NCBI RefSeq assembly: GCF_001571225.1
Contig: NZ_BCTJ01000002.1
Location: forward strand, 124,001-188,000
Source of the DNA: Hydrogenophaga palleronii NBRC 102513
GTDB lineage: Bacteria; Pseudomonadota; Gammaproteobacteria; Burkholderiales; Burkholderiaceae_C
Length of the DNA: 64,000 nt
Direction: 5' to 3'
Within the stretch, counting starts at the first letter, position 1, and each line of letters begins with the position of its first letter. This document shows, in pieces, positions 45,785 to 55,900 of the stretch. The translations under genes and the position numbers were made by a program. The notes beneath the pieces were generated by a model, which saw nothing but the letters and a program-made list of their open reading frames with translations, was not told the DNA's origin and did no database searches.

Positions 45785-46602
45785 GTGCACCCGCCGTTTT
45801 GTTCGACGTGGTTGATGGCATCGCCACCTTGACCCTGAATGAGGCGTCACAGATGAACCCGATCAGCGTGGCCATGCGGCAGACTTGCCTGCAGCTGGTA
45901 GAGCGGGTGCGCGATGACGGCTCGGTGCGTGCGCTGATCCTGACCGGCAGCGGCGGGGCGTTCTGTTCGGGCGCCAGGCTGTCGGACTTCCATCCCGACC
46001 GCCCTGCAGACCCGGAACGCAGCACGGGTCGCGTCATCGGCGACATGATGGCTGATGCAGGCAATCCGTTGGTGAGCGGATTGCGGAGCCTGCGCGTTCC
46101 CGTGGTGTGTGCCGTCAACGGCGCTGCGGCCGGTGGTGGCGTGGGATTGGCACTTGCCGCGGACGTGGTGATCGCAGCGCGCTCCGCATTCTTCTACCTG
46201 CCATTTGCACCGGCGCTGGGCCTGGTGCCGGACATGGGCGCCAGCTGGGTGCTGCCGCGCGCCGTGAGCCGCGCCCGTGCCATGGGTTTGACGCTCTTGG
46301 GCAACAGGCTGTCTGCGCAGGATGCGGCCGACTGGGGGCTGGTCTGGGCCTGCGTGGACGACGCAGAGCTGTCCAGCACCGCGTTGGGCATCGCGCAGCG
46401 TCTGGCGCGTTTGCCCGGCCATGCCATTGAAGAGGTTCGTGCACTCTACGAACAATCCGAAGACAACACATTCGAAGAGCAACTGGCGCTGGAGCGCGAC
46501 CGTCAGATGACGCTGGCGGATCGGCCTGCGTTTGCGGAAGGCGTCAGGGCATTCCTCGAAAAACGCCAGCCCAGATTCCGAGATGGTTCCAGCCAACTTT
46601 GA
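45781..46602 (+). CDS. Enoyl-CoA hydratase/isomerase (crotonase family, second)
   Basis: A 273-residue crotonase-fold enzyme. [17 protein letters not shown] near residue 60 is the first oxyanion-hole region and [20 protein letters not shown] near 112 the second, followed by [16 protein letters not shown]. An Asp replaces the usual catalytic Glu position there, as in isomerase-like members. Its start overlaps the DUF2889-type stop. The last residues (RDGSSQL) run up to an IS3-family remnant that lies on the other strand. Confidence 0.9.
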   Translation: MSAPAVLFDVVDGIATLTLNEASQMNPISVAMRQTCLQLVERVRDDGSVRALILTGSGGAFCSGARLSDFHPDRPADPERSTGRVIGDMMADAGNPLVSGLRSLRVPVVCAVNGAAAGGGVGLALAADVVIAARSAFFYLPFAPALGLVPDMGASWVLPRAVSRARAMGLTLLGNRLSAQDAADWGLVWACVDDAELSSTALGIAQRLARLPGHAIEEVRALYEQSEDNTFEEQLALERDRQMTLADRPAFAEGVRAFLEKRQPRFRDGSSQL

Positions 46603-46650
46603 AATGCACCGCAGTGAGATCAGCGTGACGGCACGGTGAGTTGCCGGCAG

Positions 46651-46967
46651 TAATATCTCGTTGGCCCGGCGCCGCTCTTTGTTCTCGCGTTCCAGCTCCT
46701 TGACCTGCTGGGCCTCGCTGGTCGTGACGCCTCCGCGCACGCCCGTGTCGACCTCGACGCGCTTGACCCATTCGTGCAGCGTCTGCGGCACGCATCCAAT
46801 TTTCGGCGCGATGGACTCGATGGCCGCCCACAGCGACGGGAACTCCCCACGGTGCTCCTGCACCATCCTCACCGCTCTCTCACGGACCTCGGGGGAGAAC
46901 TTGTTCGACTTCTTCATGGCTCAATCCTCTCGGAGTGTTGAGCCTCCTCAAAACCCGGGGCGATTCA
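46651..46967 (-). mobile_element. IS3-family insertion sequence remnant (OrfA N-terminus and one end)
   Basis: From 46917 leftward, about 89 codons match the OrfA protein of IS3-family elements: [53 protein letters not shown] and a degenerate leucine-zipper region ending RRANEIL. The similarity stops near 46651; OrfB with its DDE residues is missing. The sequence TGAATCGCCCCGGGTTTT at 46967-46950 (minus strand) is the probable left terminal repeat. The other end is lost, so the element cannot move. Confidence 0.82.
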
Positions 46968-47036
46968 CGGGACCTTGCCTTCGAGAACATGGCCGCGGAC
47001 ATAGATGCCGAGGGAGTCGCGTTCTTCGTAGTTCAT
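46965..47036 (-). pseudogene. Small gene truncated by the IS3-family element
   Basis: MNYEERDSLGIYVRGHVLEG followed by KVP begins at 47036 with a good AAAGGAG ribosome-binding site. After 23 codons it runs into the IS end, whose first bases TGA give the stop codon. The reading frame therefore stops exactly at the insertion point, and the original 3' part is not in the window next to it. I do not recognise the family. Confidence 0.55.
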
Positions 47037-47295
47037 TGGGGGGTTCTCCTTTGATCTGGAGTGGAAAGACAGCAGGTTTGAATCTGCAGCGAACGCGTGG
47101 CCTGAGGTCACGCGTTGCTTGCAGTCTGGGTGCCACCGCCCCGAAAGTCTGTTCGGCATCGCACGCGCCTCTTGCCGCTGGCCCTGAACATTGCGCGGCC
47201 GGCATCGGCTGAAGGCCCGTTGATCTTCCCCCGTCAGCGTGTCATGGAATGGTCACGCAGCTTGCCTAACATCCGGTTTCACTAAGCCCGATGCC
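47037..47295. other. Intergenic region between the truncated gene and the STN-TonB gene
   Basis: It should contain divergent promoters: one for the truncated small gene on the minus strand and one for the surface-signalling operon. ACATCCGG (47269-47276) resembles TCATCCGG at 49803-49810 before the giant exoprotein gene, a possible shared ECF-sigma element, but the match is short. No other gene was recognised. Confidence 0.35.
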
Positions 47296-48057
47296 ATGCC
47301 GGTGATGGGGCATCGCGGACCTTCTTTCATGGCTCACCCACTGCAGTCGATGGGCGTGCTGCTCGCGCTGACGGCTGGTGTGGCATGTCTGCCAGCGCAG
47401 GCGGCAGACAACGCTGCTTCGCAGCTCATTCAAATGCCGTCACCCGTCATTGCGAACCATTCACTGGCCTTCGACTTGCCTGCACAACCCCTGGCCGATG
47501 CGCTGGAGCAGTTCGGCGCGCAGGCTGGCCTGCCGGTGATCTTCGACGCTGCCCTGGTGCAAGGCCGCCGCTCGGCGCCGGTGCACGGCCCGCACGCGGC
47601 CATGCACGCGCTTCGCTTGCTGCTGGAAGGCTCCGGCCTGGTGGCGCAGTACGCGCGCCCGGGCCGCAGCGATGCCGTGGTGGTGCTTCCGCAACCGCCG
47701 CAGCCCGCCGAGCTGCCCGAGGCAACGGAGCCAGCGTTGCCGGCTGCTGCGCCGGGCAACGTGATGCACCGGCGCTACGACGGTTTGATGCAGACCCGCG
47801 TGCGCGAGGCTTTCTGCAACCACCCCTTGTTGTCGCGCGGCTCCTACCGCACGGCGGTGCAGTTCCATGTGGATGTGATGGGCCGCGTGCAGGGTGTGCG
47901 CCTGCTCGACAGCAGTGGCGACCGGGTGCGCGATGCCGCCATCACCGCCGGGCTGGAGGGCATGCAGCTGGACTGGGCGCCTCCGCCGACCATGGCACAA
48001 CCGGTGACGCTGCTGATCCAGCCGCGTGCCGGCGGTCTTTGCGCCACCGGGCCGTAG
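47296..48057 (+). CDS. Periplasmic STN-domain/TonB-C-like fusion protein
   Basis: About 253 residues: a signal peptide (ending near PAQAA-DNA), an STN (secretin/TonB short N-terminal) domain from FDLPAQPLADALEQFGAQAG near residue 59 to AVVVL near 130, a Pro/Glu-rich linker, and a TonB C-terminal-like domain (YRTAVQFHVDVMGRVQGVRL near 188, then a strand ending VTLLIQP). STN domains of TonB-dependent transducers normally touch FecR-type proteins to start signalling. Here the domain stands on a TonB-like protein with no receptor barrel and no N-terminal anchor other than the signal peptide. ATG 47296 is chosen to include a charged N-region; 47305 and 47329 are alternatives. An ECF sigma gene follows in 18 bp. 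Confidence 0.78.
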   Translation: MPVMGHRGPSFMAHPLQSMGVLLALTAGVACLPAQAADNAASQLIQMPSPVIANHSLAFDLPAQPLADALEQFGAQAGLPVIFDAALVQGRRSAPVHGPHAAMHALRLLLEGSGLVAQYARPGRSDAVVVLPQPPQPAELPEATEPALPAAAPGNVMHRRYDGLMQTRVREAFCNHPLLSRGSYRTAVQFHVDVMGRVQGVRLLDSSGDRVRDAAITAGLEGMQLDWAPPPTMAQPVTLLIQPRAGGLCATGP

Positions 48058-48075
48058 CCGGCCCAGGACAACCGC

Positions 48076-48615
48076 GTGCACGACACCGACACCGCCATTC
48101 CCGCCCTGCGCGACTACCTCGTCACGCGGTATGCCGACCTGAAGCGCACCCTGGCGCGGCGGCTGGGCAGCGCCGACCTGGCAGGTGAGGCGCTGCAGGA
48201 CACCTGGCTGCGGCTGGAGAGCCGGGACGACATCGAGGGTGTGCGCGATCCCTTCTCGTACCTGCTGCGCACCGCGGTGAACGTGGCCTATGACCAGCAG
48301 CGCAGCCAGAGCCGGCTGGTGAGCGCGGACGAGATCGAGGAGCTGTTGAACGAGCAGTCGGACCCGACGCCCGGGCCGGCGCAGACCGCAGAAGACCGCT
48401 CGGAGCTGGTGGCCCTGCAGGCGGCCATGGAGCAGTTGCCCGAACGGCGGCGCCGCATCCTGATGATGGTTCGCTGGGAGCAGTTGCCGCAGCGTGAGGT
48501 GGCCATCCGGCTCGGCGTGTCCCTGCGCACGGTGGAGCAGGACCTGAAGAAGGCGCACGACTTCTGCATGGCCCGGCTGCAGCGCCAGGACGGCACCGAA
48601 AACGGCCGGCCATGA
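48076..48615 (+). CDS. ECF-type RNA polymerase sigma factor (FecI-like)
   Basis: A 179-residue ECF sigma factor starting at GTG. Region 2 covers about residues 8-75 (GEALQDTWLRLESRDDIEGV, DPFSYLLRTAVNVAYDQ), and region 4 about 112-165 (LPERRRRILMMVRWEQLPQ, REVAIRLGVSLRTVEQDLKK). It should direct RNA polymerase to the promoter of the exoprotein gene, and perhaps its own operon, when released by the FecR-like protein encoded next. Positioned between the STN-TonB and FecR genes. Confidence 0.92.
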   Translation: MHDTDTAIPALRDYLVTRYADLKRTLARRLGSADLAGEALQDTWLRLESRDDIEGVRDPFSYLLRTAVNVAYDQQRSQSRLVSADEIEELLNEQSDPTPGPAQTAEDRSELVALQAAMEQLPERRRRILMMVRWEQLPQREVAIRLGVSLRTVEQDLKKAHDFCMARLQRQDGTENGRP

Positions 48616-48712
48616 GCGTTGTGATGTGGTTTTGTGGCGCGAGATCCGTCATCTCTTCACAGAGCAATGGCCGCCGCATGGCCCGCACCAGAATGACCCA
48701 GGGTTTTCTTTC

Positions 48713-49711
48713 ATGAGCAGTGCCGGTTCGGCAAGCTCCCGGGACGACGCCGCACGCATCCAGCGTGAGGCGGGGGCCTGGTTGCGCCGTCTGAATTCCG
48801 GCTCGGCCACACAACGCGACGTGCAGGGTTTCCGCCGCTGGCGCGACGCCCATCCGGCGCATGGCCAGGCTTTGCAGGAAGCGCGCCGCGTGTGGGCGCT
48901 GATGCCGCAGGCGATGGCGCCGATGGCGGGCCGGGACACGGCCTCTGCCGCCGCCAGGCGCCCGCGTGCGCGCGGCCTGCCGCGCCGCATGGTGCTGCTG
49001 GGCGGTGCCGTGGGCGTGGCCGGTGCCGCGGCGGCCGCGGTGGCGGTGCATCCGCCGCTGGCGCTGTGGCCTTCCATCGGCGAGTTGCAGGCGGACTACC
49101 GCACCGCCACCGGCGAGCAGCGCGAACTCGATCTGGCCGGCGGCGTTTCGCTGCAGCTCAACACACAAACCGCGTTGAGCCGCCTGCGTGGCGAAGGGCA
49201 GGGCCCGGGCGTGCGGCTGGTGAATGGCGAGATCGCCGTTGACCTGGGGCACGCCGGCAGCACCGCATTCGAGGTGGCGGCCGGGGCCGGCCGTGTGCTG
49301 GCCCAGGGCGCGCAACTGGAGGTGAGGCACCTGGCCGACGTCACCTGGGTCACCTGCATCGACGGTGCGGTGCGCGTCTGGCATCCCGACGGTGCGCGCG
49401 AGCTGCAGGCCGGGCAGCAGCTGCGTTACGACGCACACGGCCTGCAGCCCACGCAACGTGTGGAGGTGGCGGAATGGTCGGCCTGGCGCCGGGGCGTGCT
49501 GGTGTTCCGTGCCGCGCCGCTGGAGCAGGTGATCGAAGAGATCAACCGCTACCGTCCCGGCAAGGTGTTGTTGTGGGCCTCACACCTGCGTGAGCGCGAG
49601 GTCAGTGGCCGTTTCTCGGTCTCCACACTGGACACCGTGCTGCTGCAGATCGAGCGTTCCTACGAGCTGCAGGCGCGCAGCCTGCCCGGTGGCGTGGTCG
49701 TGCTGCGCTGA
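48713..49711 (+). CDS. FecR-like anti-sigma factor/regulator
   Basis: A 332-residue inner-membrane regulator. The N-terminal cytoplasmic DUF4880-type segment (AGAWLRRLNSGSATQRDVQG and FRRWRDAHPAHGQALQEA, residues about 17-55) would bind the sigma factor. A single membrane segment (VLLGGAVGVAGAAAAAVAV) lies near 92-110, followed by the FecR domain (about 130-230). The C-terminal region (VFRAAPLEQVIEEINRYRPG to GGVVVLR) itself has the STN-like DUF4974 pattern, aligning with the STN domain of the protein at 47296. ATG 48713 (MSSAGSASSRDD) is chosen over an earlier in-frame start. Confidence 0.9.
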   Translation: MSSAGSASSRDDAARIQREAGAWLRRLNSGSATQRDVQGFRRWRDAHPAHGQALQEARRVWALMPQAMAPMAGRDTASAAARRPRARGLPRRMVLLGGAVGVAGAAAAAVAVHPPLALWPSIGELQADYRTATGEQRELDLAGGVSLQLNTQTALSRLRGEGQGPGVRLVNGEIAVDLGHAGSTAFEVAAGAGRVLAQGAQLEVRHLADVTWVTCIDGAVRVWHPDGARELQAGQQLRYDAHGLQPTQRVEVAEWSAWRRGVLVFRAAPLEQVIEEINRYRPGKVLLWASHLREREVSGRFSVSTLDTVLLQIERSYELQARSLPGGVVVLR

Positions 49712-49903
49712 TGTGTTGAAGCGTGCGCACGGCGTGCCGGGTGGTGCATCGGGCAGTGCATCGGGCGGTGCTTTTGTGACAGAAGAAAGTCTAGTGGTTT
49801 TTGTCATCCGGATCAGTCTTCTCAGCATGAGGCAGAGGCGCTGACACCCGTGTGGTGGCGCGCCGATGCTTGTGGAACCAAACGAACCCTTGCTGGACAC
49901 CAG
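49712..49903 (+). promoter_or_regulatory. Upstream region of the giant exoprotein gene with a short tandem repeat
   Basis: GGTGCATCGGGC and AGTGCATCGGGC lie in tandem (49743-49766), followed by a partial GGTGC. Downstream, an AT-richer stretch (about 49780-49810) ending TTTTTGTCATCCGG is the best place for an ECF-sigma promoter, but no consensus is known to test it. The start codon used here is ATG 49904. Confidence 0.35.
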
Positions 49904-52900
49904 ATGACCCAATCGCCGCGCGACCACCACCGTTTCCTGCGCTCCTTCGCTCCGCGTTTTTCGCCACTCGCGCATGCCGTGGCCTTGCTGCTGGCCTCCT
50001 CGGCAGGTGCCGTGCAGGCGCAGCAGGCGTTCAGCCCGGCGTGGTTTGCGGCCAAGGGTGCGGTGCAGAACAGCGCGCTGCAGACCGGCAAGCTGCCCAA
50101 CGGCATGCCGGCCAGCGCCAGCCTCACACCCGCCGGACAGAGCGAGGCAGCGCGCGCGGAGCTGGCGCGTTCGCTCGCCAGCCTGGGGCGCACGGCGCAA
50201 AGCATCGCGGCCTTGCAGGGCGCACAGGCCGCAGCGCGAGCGGCCGCGCAGAAGGCCGCTTCGGCGGTGCCCGATGGCCTCGGCACCGACGGCCTGAACG
50301 TGGACACCAGCAGCCTCACGGCGGGCTGGGTCAACGCCAACCAGCCGACACAAAGCGTGGCCGATGGCCGCACCACGGTGCGTATCGAGCAGACCGCGGA
50401 CAAGGCGATCCTGAACTGGGAAACCTTCAACGTCGGCAAGAACACCACGGTCGATTTCCAGCAGCAGGCCAACTGGTCGGCGCTCAACCGCGTCAACGAT
50501 CCGCAGGCGCGGCCCAGCCAGATCCAGGGCCAGATCCAGGCCAACGGCACGGTGCTGGTGGTCAACCGCAACGGCATCGTCTTCAGCGGCTCCAGCCAGG
50601 TCAATACGCGCAACCTGGTGGCCACCGCCGTCGGCATGAGCGACGCGCAGTTCAAGAAGGGCCTGTTCAGCGAAGCGCAGGGCGCGGCGCACATCCCGAC
50701 CCTGGCGAACGACCTCAGCTCCACCGCCACCAGCTTCACCCACGCCGCGGCCACGGGCGACGTGGTGGTGCAGGCCGGCGCACGCATCCAGACCCACAAG
50801 CCGACCAGCGTCACCGAAGGCGGTGGTTATGTGTTGCTGGCCGGGCGCGAGGCCCACAACGCCGGCGAGATCGTCACGCCATCGGGGCAGGCCGTGCTGG
50901 CCGCGGGCGATGCCTTCGTGATCCGCCGCGGCATGGCCAGCGACGCGAACCAGACCTCGACCACGCGTGGCAACGTGGTCAGCACGCTGCAGCAGGCCGG
51001 TTCGTCGGCGGGCCTGGTGAGCAACACCGGCCTGATCCAGGCCGTCACCGGAGACATCACGCTCACCGGCCAGGACGTGCGCCAGCAGGGCGTGGCGGTG
51101 GCCACCACCAGCGTGCACACGCGCGGCACGGTGCACCTGAACAACGCCGCGGGCGACGCCGCCGGCCGTGTCACGCTGGGCGCGGGCAGCGTCACCGCGG
51201 TGGTGCTGGACGAGACGGTCGCGACCGCGCTGGACACCCAGCGCGATGCGCTCATCAAGGATTCGGACAAGGTCGGTGACGGTGTGGCACACCGGCGCGA
51301 CCAGTCGCTGGTGCTGATCGACAGCGCCGGTGCGGTGGACTTCCTCGGTGAATCGCTCACCCTGGCCACGGGTGGCCAGGTGATGGTGAAGGCCGCGCGC
51401 GCCGCCGTGGCCAGTGGCGCGGTCATCGACGTCTCGGGCGCGGTGGGTGTGCGCGTGGCGATGGAAGCCAACAACGTGCTCGTCAACGTGCAGGGCAACG
51501 AGCAGCGCGACGCGCCCATCAACCGCGACGACAAGAGCCTGAACAACAAGAACATCTGGGTCGACCGGCGCCAGCTGGTGTTCGTGCCCGCCGGCACCAA
51601 CGGATATGCCACCGACCGCTGGTACACCGCCGGCGGCCTGCTGGAAGTGGGGGGCTACCTGGGCGTTACCGGCCATGGTGTCGGCGAGTGGATGGCGCAG
51701 GGTGGCACGGTGCAGTTCTCCGGCGGCGAGGTGGCCACGCGCGCCGGCAGCCTGATCAACCTGGCCGGCGGTGCGCTGGACGTGCAGACCGGTTACGTGA
51801 GCCAGACCTACCTGAAGGGCTCGGACGGGCGCATCTACGCCGCCTCCAGCGCGCCGGGTGACCTGCTCTACACCGGCCTCTACCGCGGCTACGAGCTCAA
51901 CCACAAACGCTGGGGCGTGACCGAGAGTTTCGCCAACCCGCTGATCGCCCCCGGCCAGCGGCTGGAGAACGGCTACACCGTGGGCCGCGACGCGGGCCGG
52001 CTCATCGTGTCCACGCAGGGCGCGACGCTGGAAGGCGCCATCGACACGGCGGTTTACCAGGGCATGCAGCAGACCCGCAAGCGCGACCTCTCGCTGGACG
52101 GCTACCAGCAGGCGCAGACGGCGCTGGCGCAGCGCGGGCAACTGATCATCGGCACCTACCAGCCGGTGTACGACAAGAACACCGGCCTGCTGCGCCATGG
52201 CGCCGGGGCGGTGGTCAAGGAAGTGGCCATCGGCGACGTGGCCGCGGGCGGCACGCCGCAGGCCGGCCACATGGCGCTCGACGCCGGCTGGCTCGACGCC
52301 CAGCAACTCGGTTCGCTGGAGGTGTACGCACAAGGCCGTGTCACGGTGAACGAAGCGATTTCCGTCGCGCACGGCGGCCACATCGCGCTGCATGCGAGCG
52401 ACGTGAACGTCAACGCCGACCTCACCGCGCGGGGCGGCAGCATCCGCCTGGGCGACATGGTGGTGTTGAACGTTCCCAGCAGCGACCCCTGGCAGGACAC
52501 GCCGATCGGCCACCTGACCTCGACCGGCTACGAGCGCCAGGTGGTCGTCGGCAACGGTGTGACGCTGGACGCGCGCGGCGTCTGGAACAACCAGGCGCTG
52601 GACGGTGACATCCGTGGCCTGCCCTTCATCGACGGCGGCAGCGTCATGCTGCGCAGCTCCGGCAGCGTCACGCTCTCCGCGGGCAGCCTGATCGATGTCT
52701 CCTCCGGCGCTACCTGGGGCGTGGACAACCGCATCGCCGGCGGCAAGGGCGGCAGCGTCACGCTCGCCTCGGCCCAGTACGGCGGCAGTGGCGTGGTGGC
52801 GCTGGACGGCAAGATCCGCGGCCATGGCGTGAAAGGGGGTGGTGCGCTCAACATCGAGAACGGCACGCTCGTGAGCATCGGCGGCGAGCTGCCGCAGGCC

Positions 52901-55900
52901 GTCAGTGAACTGGCGGTGGGCGAGGTGAGTGATCTGCCGCTGCGCCTGGCGGCCGATGTCGTGCTGGCGGCGGGCGACATGATCCCGGTGAGCTTCGTGG
53001 TCGTGTTGACGCGTGTGCAGGGCGGGGAGCCCATGCCCTCGCGCATGCGGCCGATGGTGACTTCGGCCAACCCCGTGACCCTGCAGGGCCCCTGGACGCT
53101 GCCCGTCACGGTGCAGATCGCCAACGGGCCGGTGCGCTACGCCGGCACCACCCTGCCGGCCGGCACGGTGCTGTCCACCATCACCGAACTGGATGCCGGC
53201 TTCGTGGTGCCGGCGGATGTGTTCCCCAACGGCCTGCCCATTCAGGAGCAGACCCTGAGGTACACCGCGGGCACCACCACGCCGGTGGCGCTGGTGGTGC
53301 CGCGCGGCACGCGCATGCCGGCCGGCACGGCGTGGCAGCAGCCGGTGGCCGTGCAGTCTTTCCTGGCGCTGGATGGCGGGGTGTTCCAGTCCGGCTTCAA
53401 GAGCTACAGCGTCACCGGGCGCGACGGCCTGATCGTGGTGCCCGGCGCCCAGCTCGACGTGGCCATGCCGGTGCTGCAGGCCGATGCGGCGGCGGCGCGA
53501 CTGCTCGCCAGCGGCGAGGACCCGTCGTCGGTGCTGACCGAGTGGCTGCCTTCGCTGCAGCAGGACCAGCCCGCGCGTGGGCAGCTCACGCTGCGCCAGG
53601 GCGCGAGCCTGGCCCTCACCGCGGGTGATGTGCAGGGCAATGGCAACCTGAACCTGGAGGCGGGCAGCCGCATCACGGTGGATCCGGGCCAGTCCATCAC
53701 GCTCATGGGCAACGGCCAGATCACGCTCGACGGCACGCTGCAGGCCCATGGCGGCCGCATCTCGGTGCTCTCCGGTGACGCGCCCAGCGTGGGCAGCAGC
53801 AACCTGCCCGTGGGCACGCCGAACGCGCGCTCGCTGTGGGTCGGCGAGTCCGCGGTGCTCGACGTCTCGGGCCAGGCCTTCACCGGGGTGGATGGCAACG
53901 GCCGCCGTTATGGCCGGGTGCTGGACGGCGGCACCATCGAGATCGGCGGCCGGCACGACCTGCAGGCGGTCGGCAAGGGCGCCATCGCCGCTTTCGTCGT
54001 GGTGCGCGAAGGCGCCGTGCTCGACGCCTCGGGCGCACAGGCGGTGCTGGATCTGCCGGACCTCGGCGAAACCGCGCTGGCCAGCCACGGTGGCGCGATC
54101 TCGCTGAGCTCGGGCAACGGCCTGTTCATCGACGGCGACCTGAAGGCCGCGGCCGGTGGTGCCGGCGCCATGGGCGGCACGCTGGTGCTCAACCTCGACA
54201 CGCCGGTCTACGGCCCGGTGGACCGGTTCGGCTACAAAGGCCTGGCCGTGGACGACGCGGTGCGCGTGCCGCGCGAGCTGGTGATCGAACAGGTGTATGG
54301 CGGCAGCGGACTCGGCCAGGACGTGCAGGTTGGCCAGATGCATGCGAGCCTGGCTTACGGGCACGCCCGCTACGGCGTGGACGCCATCCACGCGGGTGGC
54401 TTCGACACGGCGGCCCTCTCGGTCAACGGCCTGCTGAGCTTCGACGGCGACATCAACCTGCGCATGGCACAGGGGCTCTACCTCACGGCCAGCGCCATGG
54501 GCTTGTCCACCGCCGCGCCGCGCGACAGCCAGGTGCACCTGGCCGCGCCTTACCTGCGGCTGGCAGGCTCGACGGGCCGCCAGCGCGACAACACCATCAT
54601 GCCCAACCCGGTGTTCGGTTCGCAGAACGCCGGTGCCGGCGGCGGCACGCTGGGTGTGCCGCTGGTGGCCGATGCCGCCAGCCTCAACATCTCGGGCAGC
54701 CTGGTCGACATCGTGGGTGAATTGGGCGTGGGCGCGCGCGGCACCATCATCCTCAACGCCGTCACGCCGCTCTCGGTGGAGCGCGATGCCTTCGGCCGTG
54801 TCCGCATCGAAAGCACGGGCGACCTGCGCCTGCGCGACGGCCGCTTCTTCTCGCCCGGCGACACCACGCTGGCCGCCGCGCAGATCTACGGCAGCGGCGC
54901 CATCGTGGTGGGCGCGGTCGGTGAGCGCACCGCGTGGGGCTCGGTCACCCGCAGCTTCGATCCGGACCGCGTGCTCACCATCGAGCGCATGGGCTCGGCC
55001 CTGCCGCCGTTGCCCTACGACGTGTTCGGCGCCATGACCTTCGCCGCCGCCACGGTCAACCACGGCGGCGTGCTGCGCGCGCCCTTGGGCAGCATCACCT
55101 TCGGGCTGGCCGATGGCTCGGGCTACACCGGCGCCGTCAACCTGCTGCCGGGCAGCATCACCTCGGTCAGCGCCAAAGGCCTGGTCATGCCTTACGGCGG
55201 CACCGTCGATGGCCTGACCTACACCTACAACGGCGTTGACGTGGTGCACCAGGGCGTGGGCTGGGAGCCCAAGGTGGACTTCAGGTCGCATGCGGTGAAC
55301 GTGCACAGCGGTGCCGTGGTGGACCTCTCCGGTGGTGGTGAACTCACCGGTGCGGCTTTCCTCGAAGGCCGCGGCGGCTCCACCGATGCGCGCCTGCACC
55401 CGCTGGTGCAACTGCGGGCCGATGGCAGCGGCTTCACGCTGCCGGGCCTGTCCACCAACCCGGTCTATGCCATCGTGCCGGGCGTGCAGCCCGGCGCCGC
55501 GCCGCTGGGTGCCGAGAAAGGCGCCGGCGACCCGCTGCTCAATCGCCAGATCACCATCGGCGCCGGTGTGCCGGGCCTGCCCGCCGGCACCTACACGCTG
55601 CTGCCGTCCACCTACGCGCTGCTGCCCGGGGCTTTCCGGGTGGAGCTCAACGGCCTGGCGGGCAGCGGCACGCAGTTCGGCGCCACCAGCGCCATGCGCA
55701 ACGGCTCCTACAACACCGCTGCGCGCCTGGGCATCGCCAACACCGACATGCTCGACGTGCTCTCGACCCAGGCCATCTTCACGCCGGCCGACACGCTGCG
55801 CGCTTACTCGCGCTACAACGAAACCAGCTACGCCGGGTTCGCCCTGCAGCAGGCCGCCCGCGAAGGCGTGCCGCGTCCGCTGCTCGAACGCGACGGCAAG

